Part shown: positions 1-8,198 of the stretch, in pieces
How the letters are laid out: the number at the start of each line of letters is the position of its first letter
Position numbering within the stretch: position 1 is the stretch's first letter
Source: a bacterium
GTDB taxonomy: Bacteria; Verrucomicrobiota; Verrucomicrobiae; Opitutales; Opitutaceae
Assembly (NCBI GenBank): GCA_021780625.1
Contig: JAJXYI010000040.1
Location: 1-10,079 of the forward strand
Direction of reading: 5' to 3'
DNA length: 10,079 bases
Program-made: the position numbers and the translations under genes
The notes under the pieces: generated by a model
Told to the model about the DNA's origin: nothing
Database searches by the model: none
Seen by the model: only the letters and a program-made list of their open reading frames with translations

Positions 1-226
1 CCTGCACGAGCCCCCCGACCAGGCCGAAGGCTCCCGCCGCGCCGCCCATGTCCGTCACCCAGATATTTGCGGGTTCATGGACGCCGAGGATCGTAATGCG
101 ATGGATTCGCGCGGCGTCGGCGCGGCTGACGTCCACGTTTGGGACGGACGCACACCCTGCCAGGAGGAGGGCGGCGCAGGCTGCGAACACGGAGGACCGG
201 GAGGGGCCGGAGCGGGTGGCGTTCAT
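1..226 (-). CDS. Putative lipoprotein, 3' part outside the window
   Basis: The minus strand reads open from an ATG at 226 to the window edge (75 codons), so the C-terminal part is missing. The first 25 residues form a lipoprotein signal: a basic N-terminus (Arg5, Arg10), a hydrophobic stretch VFAACAALLLAG and the lipobox LAGC, with Cys25 as the expected lipidated residue. ASVPNVD follows. Residues +2/+3 after the Cys are Ala and Ser, so outer-membrane sorting is plausible but not shown. Residues 61-75 are Gly/Ala-rich and hydrophobic (GGAAGAFGLVGGLVQ), possibly a glycine-zipper-like membrane segment. An in-frame TGA lies two codons upstream of the ATG, so this is the earliest possible Met. 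No Shine-Dalgarno is visible. A small hairpin (CCGAA/TTCGG, 243-256) lies in the leader. I do not recognise the family and assign no function. The lipoprotein call is firm; the role is unknown. Confidence 0.72.
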   Translation of the reverse strand, partial: MNATRSGPSRSSVFAACAALLLAGCASVPNVDVSRADAARIHRITILGVHEPANIWVTDMGGAAGAFGLVGGLVQ

Positions 227-357
227 GGATCAATGGGGCAGTCCGAACACTTTCGGAAGGCAGGTGGTGCGGGCACCTTCGCCAGACTTTTCCGGGAGTC
301 AACCTGCGCGCGCAGACCGGGCCGCGCCGTGTTTCCACGCCAGGGCGGAAAAGATCT

Positions 358-379
358 GGGGTGTTTCCCCTGTTTTTTT
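358..379 (+). terminator. Terminator-like hairpin with T7 tract, orphan
   Basis: GGGG (358-361), loop TGTTT, CCCC (367-370), then TG and seven T (373-379). The stem is only 4 bp, so termination would be weak. No plus-strand gene is visible upstream. Read on the other strand, the A tract could instead be an UP-like element for the lipoprotein gene. Confidence 0.25.
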
Positions 380-401
380 CGGGCCGTTTGTATTCGATAA
401 T
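373..401 (+). promoter_or_regulatory. Weak promoter candidate for the TIGR03118-like gene
   Basis: GATAAT at 396-401 matches the -10 consensus at five of six positions. The hexamer 17 bp upstream is all T and a poor -35. Use of this site would give a leader of roughly 270 nt before the ATG at 680. It is listed only because no better plus-strand candidate was found. Confidence 0.18.
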
Positions 402-633
402 CTTCTACCCATCGGGGCCGGAAGGCGAAAATCGCCGGCGTCGGTGCGGGCCGGAGGTCGCGAGCGCGGCGGCTGATGGTGCGGAGGCAAAGCGATTTCC
501 AAAAGCGCGGACGGGCCGGGTCAGCGTGGAAACGGCCGCGATCGAGTCGGTGGCGGTCGTGCGTGCCGGCCGGGAAGCTGCGCGGATTTTGAAACCTCCG
601 GGAACCCATGTCTGTCAACCCGGCCCGCAAACT

Positions 634-673
634 GGCGCACACACCACAACAACAGACACACGGAGAAAACAGA
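634..673 (+). promoter_or_regulatory. T-free, CA/GA-rich leader before the ATG at 680
   Basis: Forty consecutive plus-strand bases contain no T. They are dominated by CA and ACA repeats and end in CGGAGAAAACAGA. The GGAG at 662-665 is 14 nt from the ATG, too far for a normal Shine-Dalgarno. A leader this unstructured next to a GC-rich gene suggests a ribosome-loading or S1-type site and supports 680 rather than 608 as the start. Confidence 0.45.
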
Positions 674-679
674 TACGTC

Positions 680-1927
680 ATGAAACCAGTAACCCAGCAC
701 TCAGTCAGTCTGCTGCTCGCCGGCATCGTCGCGTCGGTGGCCCCGACGTTCCGGGCGTTTGCCGCCCCGGCAAACACGCACTACGTGGAGACGGACCTCG
801 TCGCGGACGCGACGGGAACGACCGCCGCGCACGTCGACGCGAACCTCGTGAATCCCTGGGGCCTCTTGCGAGGTCCGGGTTCCCTCTGGGTCGCGGACAA
901 CGGGACCGGTCTGATCACGATGTATTCGCCGCTTGGCGTCGCATCGACGACGACGATCAAGATCCCCGCGCCCGGAACCGGCACGGGGGCGGGCACGCCG
1001 ACCGCCGCGATCATGAATGGCAGCTGGTCGTTCGACCTCACGAGCGGCACGACCACGAAGCCCGCGACGGTGCTCGTCGCGACGGGCTCCGGAACCATCG
1101 TGGGTTGGAGCGATCGCGTGAATTCGGGGACGCCGATGACGGTGGTCGACAACTCGGCCTCGGGGGCGATCTACACCGGACTCGCGATCGCGTGGGTGCC
1201 GGCGCCGGCCAGCACGCCGCCGCCGCCCGCCGACGACGATGGCGACTCCGACCGGGACATGCGGAAGGTGCCGCAGCTTTACGCGGCAAACTTCCATGCG
1301 GGCGTCGTGGAGGTGTTTGACGCGAGCTTCAAGCCGGTCACGACCTTCACCGACAAGACCCTGCCCGCGGGCTTCGCGCCCTACGGCATCCGCACGATCC
1401 GCGGCAAACTGTACGTCACGTTCGCGAAGCAATCGGCCGACATGAAGACGGCGGTCGCGGGAGCGGGCAACGGGTACGTCGACATCTTCAATCCCGACGG
1501 CACCCTTGTTAAGCAGTTCGTCGCCACTGGCGCGCTGAATGCGCCGTGGGGCCTGACCGTGTCCCGTGGGGACTTCGGCACCTACAGCCATGCGTTGCTT
1601 GTGGGCAATCACGGCGACGGTCTGGTGAACGCATACGACCTGAAGACCGGAACGCTGCTCGGCCACCTGACCAAGGCGGACGGCTCGGACCTCGCGATCG
1701 ACGGCCTGTGGTCGATCAACGTCGGATCGGACGACCACGGCTGGGGCAGGGGCGACGATCACGGCAGGGGCGACGACCATCACGAGTGGGGTCGCAATGA
1801 CGACAGCTCGAAGGCGGCGATCCAGGGCGACGGCGCCACGCTGTACTTCACCGCGGGTCCGTCCGGCGGAACGCACGGCCTGCTAGGCGCGCTGCGTCCC
1901 GTGGACATGGATACGGACTCGGACTGA
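680..1927 (+). CDS. TIGR03118-like secreted beta-propeller protein
   Basis: A 415-aa protein resembling the uncharacterised TIGR03118 family, recognised by NPWGLLRGPGSLWVADNGTG near the N-terminus, LYAANFHAGVVEVFD, PYGIRTI, NAPWGLTVS, ALLVGNHGDGLVNAYD and LYFTAGPSGGTHGLLG. These spaced NHL-like blade motifs suggest a beta-propeller. The N-terminus is a Sec signal peptide with likely cleavage near residues 28-30 (AFA-AP), so the product is exported. The Met at 680 is preferred over an in-frame ATG at 608 because it places the signal peptide at the terminus and follows the T-free leader. Two insertions are unusual: a Pro/Asp-rich run at 177-193 and an Asp/His/Gly-rich run at 350-376 with DDH at 351, 359 and 365. 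The end is acidic (DMDTDSD) and there is no PEP-CTERM sorting signal. The reaction and ligand are unknown; metal or calcium binding is only suggested by composition. The gene stands alone and ends toward the convergent ATPase gene. Confidence 0.82.
   Translation: MKPVTQHSVSLLLAGIVASVAPTFRAFAAPANTHYVETDLVADATGTTAAHVDANLVNPWGLLRGPGSLWVADNGTGLITMYSPLGVASTTTIKIPAPGTGTGAGTPTAAIMNGSWSFDLTSGTTTKPATVLVATGSGTIVGWSDRVNSGTPMTVVDNSASGAIYTGLAIAWVPAPASTPPPPADDDGDSDRDMRKVPQLYAANFHAGVVEVFDASFKPVTTFTDKTLPAGFAPYGIRTIRGKLYVTFAKQSADMKTAVAGAGNGYVDIFNPDGTLVKQFVATGALNAPWGLTVSRGDFGTYSHALLVGNHGDGLVNAYDLKTGTLLGHLTKADGSDLAIDGLWSINVGSDDHGWGRGDDHGRGDDHHEWGRNDDSSKAAIQGDGATLYFTAGPSGGTHGLLGALRPVDMDTDSD
1745..1780 (+). repeat. 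Two 18-bp tandem repeats encoding GRGDDH
   Basis: Units at 1745-1762 and 1763-1780 match at 16 of 18 positions and keep frame, each encoding Gly-Arg-Gly-Asp-Asp-His. A degenerate DDHGW lies just upstream (residues 351-355). The repeats form the Asp/His-rich insertion of the TIGR03118-like protein and look like recent in-frame slippage. Confidence 0.75.
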
Positions 1928-1986
1928 GTCATTCCTGAACAACCTGGGCGGGTTCGCGCGGCGCGGACCGTCCGGCGATGAAACTG

Positions 1987-2014
1987 CGGGCCGCGGCGTC
2001 TCTGCCGCGGCCCG
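1987..2014. terminator. Strong GC hairpin between convergent genes
   Basis: An 11-bp perfect stem (1987-1997 with 2004-2014; arm CGGGCCGCGGC) closes a 6-nt loop. It lies 59 bp after the stop at 1927 and 60 bp after the stop of the opposing ATPase gene, almost exactly midway. There is no T tract on either strand, so it may act as a bidirectional barrier or 3'-end stabiliser, or work with Rho, rather than as a classical intrinsic terminator. Confidence 0.6.
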
Positions 2015-2074
2015 ACCATGCTCATGAGGGGCCGCGAGCGCGGTGGCTGGATGGTCGCGCGCGGGGCGCGGCGG

Positions 2075-4060
2075 TCAGTCCCGGGCGAGTCGCAGGGCGT
2101 TGGCGGTCACGAGGAGCGTTGCGCCGGTGTCCGCCAGGATTGCCATCCAAAGGGTGGCGTGGCCGGTGACGGCCAGAGCGAGGAAGAGGAGCTTGAGGCC
2201 CAGCGCGAAGCCGATGTTGAAGCGGATGATGCCGAGGGTGCGCCGGCCGAGGCGGACCGCGTCGATGAGCTTCAGCAGATTGTCCTTCATCAGGGTCACG
2301 TCCGCAGTCTCGATCGCGGCGTCGGTGCCGCCCGCGCCCATGGCCACGCCGACCGTTGCTGTCGCGAGGGCTGGAGCGTCGTTCACACCGTCGCCGACCA
2401 TGGCCACGAAGCCGTGCTGGTCGCACAGGCGCCGGACGGCCTCGAGCTTCCGTTCGGGCAGGAGGTCGCCGTGCGCCGAGTCGATGCCCACGCGCGCCGC
2501 CACGGCGTCGACCGTGTGCTGGTTGTCGCCGCTCAGCATCACCAGGTGGCGTATGCCCGCGCGGCGCAGGCCGGCGATGGCCTCGGCGGCTTCGGCGCGC
2601 ACGGCATCGCCGATCGCGATCAGCCCAAGCAACTCGCCCGCGCAGGCCTCGTGCGGCCGGTGGCCGACGACCACGACCGAGCGGCCCTCGCGCTCGATCG
2701 CCGAGATGCGCCGCTCGAGCGCCTCGGAGCAGAGGCCTAGTTCGTGGGCGAGGCGGTGGTTTCCGACGAAGAAGTCATGCCCGTCGATGCGCGCGACGGC
2801 GCCGCGGCCCGCGAGATTCTGGTAGTGGGACGAACGCTCGAACTCCACTCCCGAGGACCGAGCGTGAGCCACGACGGCCTTCGCCACCGGGTGGGGTGAG
2901 TGGTCGTCGACCGATGCGGCGAGCCCCAGGATGGCTTTCACGCTGTGCGTGCCGAGTGGGATGACGTCGGTGACGCTGGGCGCGCCTTTGGTGATGGTCC
3001 CCGTCTTGTCGAAGGCCACGGCCTGGAGCCGGCCGAGCGCCTCGAGGTGTTTGCCGCCCTTCACGAGCACACCGTGTCGCGCCAGCGCCGTGAGGCCCGC
3101 GACGATGCTGACGGGCGTGGAAATCACCAGGGCGCAGGGGCAGGCGATGATCAGCAGCACGCAGGCGCGGTACAGCCACTCGGTCCAGTTTCCACCGAAC
3201 AGCAGCGGCGGTACGAGGTACACGAGCAGGGCGAGGACGGTGACGGTGGGCGTGTAGACGCGGGCGAAACGATCGACGAAACGCTGCGACGGCGCGGGGC
3301 GCTCCTGCGCCTCCTCGACCAGGCGCACGATGCGGGCGAGGGTGGTGTCGCCGGAGGCGCGCGTGACGGTGACTTCGAGCGAGCCGTCGTGGTTGAGCGT
3401 GCCGGCGAAGACCGCGTCGCCGGGCCGTTTTTCCACGGGCCGCGACTCTCCTGTGATCGGGGCCTGGTTCACGGTCGAAAAACCGGAGCTGACGACGCCA
3501 TCGAGCGGAATGCCTGTGCCGGATTTCACGGTGATGCGTTCGCCGACGCGGACCTCCTCCGCTGGCACTTCACGGAAATTCCCGTCGCGGTGGACCAGGG
3601 CGACGCGGGGCGAGAGGTCGAGCAGGGCTTCGATGGCGCGGTGCGAACGTCGGTCCGCCCAGCCCTCGAGCCATTCGGCGACACCGAACAGGAAGATAAC
3701 GGAGGCGCCCTCGGCCCAGTGGCCGAGGGCGGCGGCGCCGACCACGGCGAGTATCATGAGCAGGTTGATGTCGGGGCGCAGCCGGCGAAGGGAGTTCCAG
3801 GCCTTCGGAAGGAGGAACCAGCCCCCGGCGAGCATGGCCGCGGCGCAGACGGCGATATCGGCGTGGCGTGAAAGGAGCCCCGTCCACCGGCCCGCGAGAC
3901 CGAGGGCGACCAGGCCTCCCGAGACCACGAGACTGCGCGTCTCCCAGGGGTTGCTTCCGTGATCGCAGCCGCAGCCATTCTCCTCGTGCCCATGGTCGTG
4001 GTCGCCATGCCCGCAGGACCCATGGCACGAGCAGCCCTCATCGTCGTGGTCGTGGCTCAT
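2075..4060 (-). CDS. cadA: Zn/Cd/Pb-exporting P1B-type ATPase
   Basis: A 661-aa inner-membrane pump exporting divalent soft metals from the cytoplasm at the cost of ATP. Diagnostic motifs are all present: TGES at 203-206 (actuator), CPC at 307-309 in the metal-binding membrane helix, DKTGT at 351-355 with Asp351 as phosphorylation site, SPHP at 388-391 (nucleotide domain) and GDGVNDAP at 556-563. GLK at 621-623 and Asp644 in LADTGAT in the last two helices are the P1B-2 (ZntA/CadA) signature, favouring Zn2+/Cd2+/Pb2+ over Cu+. Eight membrane segments fit: four near 44-129, two near 270-322 and two near 611-652. The usual N-terminal GMxCxxC domain is missing; residues 1-35 instead hold eight His and five Cys. 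The ATG at 4060 is the first Met after an in-frame TAG, with no Shine-Dalgarno. No MerR or ArsR regulator gene is in the window. purL ends 114 bp upstream on the same strand. Confidence 0.95.
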   Translation of the reverse strand: MSHDHDDEGCSCHGSCGHGDHDHGHEENGCGCDHGSNPWETRSLVVSGGLVALGLAGRWTGLLSRHADIAVCAAAMLAGGWFLLPKAWNSLRRLRPDINLLMILAVVGAAALGHWAEGASVIFLFGVAEWLEGWADRRSHRAIEALLDLSPRVALVHRDGNFREVPAEEVRVGERITVKSGTGIPLDGVVSSGFSTVNQAPITGESRPVEKRPGDAVFAGTLNHDGSLEVTVTRASGDTTLARIVRLVEEAQERPAPSQRFVDRFARVYTPTVTVLALLVYLVPPLLFGGNWTEWLYRACVLLIIACPCALVISTPVSIVAGLTALARHGVLVKGGKHLEALGRLQAVAFDKTGTITKGAPSVTDVIPLGTHSVKAILGLAASVDDHSPHPVAKAVVAHARSSGVEFERSSHYQNLAGRGAVARIDGHDFFVGNHRLAHELGLCSEALERRISAIEREGRSVVVVGHRPHEACAGELLGLIAIGDAVRAEAAEAIAGLRRAGIRHLVMLSGDNQHTVDAVAARVGIDSAHGDLLPERKLEAVRRLCDQHGFVAMVGDGVNDAPALATATVGVAMGAGGTDAAIETADVTLMKDNLLKLIDAVRLGRRTLGIIRFNIGFALGLKLLFLALAVTGHATLWMAILADTGATLLVTANALRLARD

Positions 4061-4081
4061 GCTGATGTCGGATATCTATGG

Positions 4082-4097
4082 CGGACGTTCGCGTCCG
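4082..4097. other. Hairpin in the ATPase leader
   Basis: A 6-bp stem CGGACG/CGTCCG with a 4-nt loop (TTCG on plus, CGAA on minus). On the minus strand it lies 21 nt before the ATPase start codon and could affect its translation. No known riboswitch or metal-regulator operator is recognised. Confidence 0.4.
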
Positions 4098-4116
4098 GCC
4101 GGAACGGATGTAGGTG

Positions 4117-4141
4117 CCCGAATCGGCGTGTGCCGACCGGG
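4117..4141 (-). terminator. Possible weak terminator or attenuator after purL
   Basis: On the minus strand CCCG and TCGGC pair with GCCGA and CGGG around an ACAC loop, with a 1x2 internal loop between the 5-bp and 4-bp helices. It starts about 34 nt after the purL stop. No U tract follows, so complete termination is doubtful. A second small inverted repeat (AGGG/CCCT) sits immediately after the stop codon. Confidence 0.35.
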
Positions 4142-4174
4142 TTGATACGGAGTTGAAGGGACGTCGCCCTCCGC

Positions 4175-7100
4175 TCAGCCCACCCAGAGGCGGGCGTTGC
4201 GGAAGAGGCGCATCCAGGGGGAGTCCTCGGCCCAGTCGTCGGGGTGCCAGCTCATCTGCACGGTGCGGAATACGCGCTCGGGGTGCGGCATCAGGATGGT
4301 GACGCGGCCGTCGCGGTTGCAGAGGGCGGTCATTCCGAAGGGCGAGCCGTTCGGGTTGAGCGGATAACGCTCGGTGGTCGCGTGGTGGTTGTCGACGAAG
4401 CGTGCGGATACAAGCCCCGACTCGGAAAACGCTCGCGCGGCCTCGGCGCTCGGAAACTCCGCGCGGCCCTCGCCATGCGCGACGGCGATCGGGATCACTG
4501 AGCCCTCCATGCCCCTGAAGACGATGCTCGGGCTCTTCTCGATCTTCACCGAGGTGAAGCGGGCCTCGAAGCGCTCGGAGGCGTTCTGCACGAAGTGCGG
4601 CCAGGCCTCGGCGCCGGGGATGATCGAGTGCAGGTTGCTCATCATCTGGCAGCCGTTGCACACGCCCAGGGCGAAGGTGTCGGCGCGCTCGAAGAAGGCC
4701 TTGAACTCGGCGCGGGCGCGCTCGTTGAAGAGGATGCTCTTGGCCCAGCCCTCGCCGGCGCCGAGCACGTCGCCGTAGCTGAAGCCGCCGCAGGCCGCGA
4801 GGCCGCGGAAATCGGAGAGCTTCACGCGGCCGGAGAGCACGTCGGTCATGTGGACATCCACGCATCGGAAACCCGCGCGGGTGAAGGCGGCGGCCATCTC
4901 GACCTCACCGTTCACGCCCTGCTCGCGGAGGATTGCCATTGGCGGTCGGCCGGAGAGGTCGCGGCCAACCTGGATGTCGAAGCCGATCTTTGGCGTGATG
5001 CCCGGGTTGTCGCGGTCGGTCTTGAGCCGGTACTCGGACTCGGCGCTGGCGGGGTTGTCGCGGAGCGCGGCAATGCGCCGGCTGGTGTCGGACCAGATGG
5101 CGCGCAGCGCGAAGAGATCCTCGTCGAGCAGCGAGGCGCCGCCCTGGCTGACGCGCAGGCGGCGGTCCGCGTTGAGGGTGCCGACGCGGTGCGAGCAGTC
5201 GCCGAGGCCGGCGGCGCGCAGGGCGGCGAGCACGAAGTCGAGGTCGGAGTCGGCGACCTGCACGAGGGCGCCAAGCTCCTCGTTGAACAGGGCGGCAAAG
5301 GCGTCGCGTCCGGCGGGCAGGTCGAGGTCGACGCCGAGGTTGCCCGCGAAGGCCATCTCCACCGCGGCTGCGAACAGACCGCCGTCGGAGCGATCGTGAT
5401 ACGCGAGCAGCTTGCGCCGGGAGCCGAGCGACTGGATGACGTTCCAGAAGGCCTTGAGGTCGGCGGTGCTGTCGACGTCGGGCGTGGCCTCGCCAATCTG
5501 CGAGACGACCTGGGCGAGAATGGAGCCGCCGAGGCGGTCCCTGCCGCGGCCGAGGTCGATGAGGATCAGCGCGCTGCCGTCGGCCGGACGAAGCTGAGGC
5601 GTGAGCGTCAGGCGGATGTCCGTGCAGCGGGCGAAGGCGGAAATGATGAGCGAGACCGGGGCGGTCATGCGCTTCTGTCCGGAGGCGTCCTGCCAGACCG
5701 TGCTCATGCTCATGGAGTCCTTGCCGGTGGGCACGGTGATCCCGAGCGCCGGGCAGAGCTCCATGCCGACGGCGCGTACGGCGTCGAACAGCGCGGCGCC
5801 GTCGCCCTCGACGGCGGGGGCGGCCATCCAGTTGGCGGAGAGGTTGACGCGGCCGAGGTCGCCGACCTGGGCGGCGGCGAGGTTGGTGAGCGACTCGGCG
5901 ACGGCGAGGCGCGCGGAGGCTGCGGGGTTGTTGACGGCGACGGGGCTGCGTTCGCCGACGGCCATGGCCTCGCCCGCGTAGCCCTCGAACGAGACGGCGG
6001 TGACGGCGCAGTCGGCGACGGGCACCTGCCAGGGGCCGACCATCTGGTCGCGGCTGATGAGGCCGGTGACGGTGCGGTCGCCGATGGTGATGAGGAAGCC
6101 CTTGTCGGCGACGGTCGGGTGGGCGAGGACGCGTCGTGCGGCCTCGGATACGCTGAGCCCGTTCAGGGCGAGCGGCGCGACGGGCCGGGCGCTGTGCGCG
6201 GCCTTGCGGTGCATGCGCGGCGGCTTGCCGAGCAGCACCTCGAGCGGCATGTCGATGGGCTTGTTGGCGAAGTGCGGGTCCTCGAGCACGAGGCGCTTGT
6301 CGGCGGTGGCCTCGCCGACGACGGCGAAGGGGCAGCGCTCGCGGCGGCAGAGCGCCTCGAAGGCCTCCATGCGCTCGGCGGGCACGGCGAGCACGTAGCG
6401 CTCCTGCGACTCGTTGCACCAGATCTCGAGCGGGCTCATGCCGGGCTCGTCGTTGGGAATGGCGCGCAGGTTGAAGCGGCCGCCGAGGCCCGCGTCGTTG
6501 ACGAGTTCGGGCAGGGCGTTGGACAGGCCGCCCGCGCCGACGTCATGGATGAACGCGATGGGGTTTTCGTCGCCGAGGGCCCAGCAGCGGTCGATGACCT
6601 CCTGGCAGCGGCGCTCCATCTCGGGGTTGTCGCGCTGGACGCTGGCGAAATCGAGGTCCTCGTGGCCGGTGCCGCTCGCCATGGAGCTGGCGGCGCCGCC
6701 GCCCAGGCCGATGAGCATGGCGGGTCCGCCGAGCACGATGAGCTTGTCGCCGGGCTTCAGCGTGCCCTTGTGCGTATGCGCGGCGCGGATGTTGCCGAGG
6801 CCGCCGGCGAGCATGATGGGCTTGTGGTAGCCGCGCAGCTCGGGGCCCTTGGCGCCGGGCACCTCGGCCTCGAAGGTGCGGAAGTAGCCGAGGATGTTGG
6901 GACGGCCGAATTCATTGTTGAAGCCCGCGGCTCCGAGCGGCCCCTCGATCATGATGTCGAGCGCCGAGACGATGCGGCCGGGCTTGCCGAAGTCCTTTTC
7001 CCAGGGCTGGACCGCGCCCGGTAGGCGCAGATTGGATACCGTGAAGCCGCAGAGGCCGGCCTTCGGCTTGCCGCCGCGCCCGGTGGCGCCCTCGTCGCGG

Positions 7101-8047
7101 ATTTCGCCGCCGGAGCCGGTGGAGGCGCCAGGGTAGGGCGAGATGGCGGTCGGGTGGTTGTGCGTCTCCACCTTGCACAGCAGGTGAACGTCCTCCTCGC
7201 GCGCCACGTATTCGCCCGTCGCGGTGTCGGCGAAGAAGCGCAGGCCGCGGGAGCCCTCGAGGATCGCGGAGTTGTCCTTGTAGGCGGACAGGATCCCCTC
7301 GCTGTGCATCTGGTACGTGTTCTTGATCATCTGGAACAGCGAGCGGTCCTGCGTGATGCCGTCGATGTCCCAGGTGGCGTTGAAGATCTTGTGCCGGCAG
7401 TGCTCGGAGTTGGCCTGCGCGAACATCATCAGCTCGATGTCGTTCGGATCGCGGCCGAGCGTGGTAAAGGCCTTCACGAGGTAGTCGATCTCATCCTCGG
7501 CGAGGGCGAGGCCCAGGCTGCGGTTGGCCTCGACCAGGGCGTCGCGTCCGCGGGCGAGCACGGGCACGGTGGTGAGCGTGCGGGGCTTCTCGTGATGGAA
7601 CAGGACGTCGAGCTCGGCGAATTCGCCGAAGACGGCCTGGGTCATCCGGTCGTGCAGCTTCGCGTCGAGGGCTCGCAGCTGGGTCGCATCGAGACTGCCG
7701 GACAGCTCGATCCAGTGGGCGACGCCGCGTTCGATGCGTTTGATCTTCGTCAGGCCGCAGATGCCGGCGATGTCCGTGGCCTTCGAGGACCACGGCGAAA
7801 TGGTGCCCGGGCGCGGCACGACAATGCGCAGCAGCCCGCGGTGGGTGCGGGCGTCGCGGTGAGGACCGTAGGTCAGGAGCTTGCCGAGCACGTCCTGCTC
7901 GGGGGCGCTCAATTCGCCGTCCGTCTCGGCGACGTGGACGAACTCCGTGCTCAGTCCGGTGGCCGGAATGCCGGCGGAGGCGAGGTCTTTCAGGAGCTTC
8001 TGGACTCTGAATTCGGAGAGTGCGGGCGCGCCGTGGAGGATGAGCAT
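4175..8047 (-). CDS. purL: Phosphoribosylformylglycinamidine synthase, large single-chain type
   Basis: A 1290-aa cytoplasmic enzyme that converts FGAR, glutamine and ATP to FGAM, ADP, Pi and glutamate in de novo purine synthesis. It is the fused type that needs no separate PurS or PurQ. Order: PurS-like N-terminal domain (about 1-150), linker helix, two tandem AIRS-like synthase halves, then a class I glutamine amidotransferase from about 1037. Seen motifs: [11 protein letters not shown] with His216; [18 protein letters not shown] near 296; GVCNGCQMM with nucleophile Cys1130; and MPHPERVF with His1255 and Glu1257. These positions sit within a few residues of those in the E. coli enzyme (about 1295 aa). 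I chose the ATG at 8047 over an in-frame ATG at 8107. It gives [14 protein letters not shown], the usual PurL beginning, while the 20 extra residues would fall in the upstream repeat arm. No Shine-Dalgarno is visible. The gene stands apart from other pur genes here. Confidence 0.97.
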   Translation of the reverse strand: MLILHGAPALSEFRVQKLLKDLASAGIPATGLSTEFVHVAETDGELSAPEQDVLGKLLTYGPHRDARTHRGLLRIVVPRPGTISPWSSKATDIAGICGLTKIKRIERGVAHWIELSGSLDATQLRALDAKLHDRMTQAVFGEFAELDVLFHHEKPRTLTTVPVLARGRDALVEANRSLGLALAEDEIDYLVKAFTTLGRDPNDIELMMFAQANSEHCRHKIFNATWDIDGITQDRSLFQMIKNTYQMHSEGILSAYKDNSAILEGSRGLRFFADTATGEYVAREEDVHLLCKVETHNHPTAISPYPGASTGSGGEIRDEGATGRGGKPKAGLCGFTVSNLRLPGAVQPWEKDFGKPGRIVSALDIMIEGPLGAAGFNNEFGRPNILGYFRTFEAEVPGAKGPELRGYHKPIMLAGGLGNIRAAHTHKGTLKPGDKLIVLGGPAMLIGLGGGAASSMASGTGHEDLDFASVQRDNPEMERRCQEVIDRCWALGDENPIAFIHDVGAGGLSNALPELVNDAGLGGRFNLRAIPNDEPGMSPLEIWCNESQERYVLAVPAERMEAFEALCRRERCPFAVVGEATADKRLVLEDPHFANKPIDMPLEVLLGKPPRMHRKAAHSARPVAPLALNGLSVSEAARRVLAHPTVADKGFLITIGDRTVTGLISRDQMVGPWQVPVADCAVTAVSFEGYAGEAMAVGERSPVAVNNPAASARLAVAESLTNLAAAQVGDLGRVNLSANWMAAPAVEGDGAALFDAVRAVGMELCPALGITVPTGKDSMSMSTVWQDASGQKRMTAPVSLIISAFARCTDIRLTLTPQLRPADGSALILIDLGRGRDRLGGSILAQVVSQIGEATPDVDSTADLKAFWNVIQSLGSRRKLLAYHDRSDGGLFAAAVEMAFAGNLGVDLDLPAGRDAFAALFNEELGALVQVADSDLDFVLAALRAAGLGDCSHRVGTLNADRRLRVSQGGASLLDEDLFALRAIWSDTSRRIAALRDNPASAESEYRLKTDRDNPGITPKIGFDIQVGRDLSGRPPMAILREQGVNGEVEMAAAFTRAGFRCVDVHMTDVLSGRVKLSDFRGLAACGGFSYGDVLGAGEGWAKSILFNERARAEFKAFFERADTFALGVCNGCQMMSNLHSIIPGAEAWPHFVQNASERFEARFTSVKIEKSPSIVFRGMEGSVIPIAVAHGEGRAEFPSAEAARAFSESGLVSARFVDNHHATTERYPLNPNGSPFGMTALCNRDGRVTILMPHPERVFRTVQMSWHPDDWAEDSPWMRLFRNARLWVG

Positions 8048-8073
8048 GGTTGAACTTAAATTCGGCAAATGAA

Positions 8074-8105
8074 TTGAACAGAAGTTAACGAAGGGAGCGA
8101 AGGGC
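8074..8105 (-). repeat. Left arm of inverted 9-bp-repeat element
   Basis: Three 9-bp units read on the minus strand as CTTCGCTCC, CTTCGTTAA and CTTCTGTTC. As aligned, the arm matches the reverse complement of 8199-8230 at 23 of 32 positions. It begins 26 bp upstream of the purL start, so it lies in the purL leader or promoter. Confidence 0.6.
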
Positions 8106-8198
8106 AAGCCGCCTGTTCGGGAATGGAGACTATCGAATCTGTTCCCTGTGGTGTGGTGGTTCCTGCCGCTGCGGTTTCAGTTCATCGCTTGGTGGTCA

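Larger units (their letters stand above)
227..679. other. Divergent intergenic region, no gene seen
   Basis: These 453 bp separate the leftward lipoprotein gene from the rightward TIGR03118-like gene, so promoters for both should lie here. Open frames crossing it lack start signals and family resemblance. Visible structure: inverted repeat GGTGC-GG-GCACC at 266-277; a GGGG/CCCC hairpin followed by seven T at 358-379; a -10-like GATAAT at 396-401; and hairpin GGCGA-AAA-TCGCC at 424-436. On the minus strand TTGACT (302-297) resembles a -35 box, but no acceptable -10 follows at 16-18 bp. Confidence 0.6.

Noticed and set aside
297..302. TTGACT as a -35 box for the lipoprotein gene
   Set aside because: No -10-like hexamer at 16-18 bp; the candidate is AAGGTG.
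608..679. Upstream ATG at 608 for the TIGR03118-like protein
   Set aside because: It would bury the signal peptide behind 24 polar residues encoded largely by the CA-rich leader.
139..1320. 393-codon plus-strand open frame crossing the left intergenic region
   Set aside because: Arg-rich, without motifs, and overlapping the better supported frame from 680.
701..1876. 391-codon minus-strand open frame opposite the TIGR03118-like gene
   Set aside because: Arg/Val-rich shadow without motifs. The plus-strand gene has a signal peptide and family motifs.
4595..7024. 809-codon plus-strand open frame opposite purL
   Set aside because: High-GC antisense shadow. Its sequence is Gly/Ala/Glu/Val-rich with no family motif, and it lies wholly inside the clearly recognised purL gene.
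8048..8107. Extension of PurL by 20 residues to an ATG at 8107
   Set aside because: The extra residues resemble no PurL N-terminus and are encoded by the repeat arm. Starting at 8047 places catalytic residues close to the E. coli numbering.
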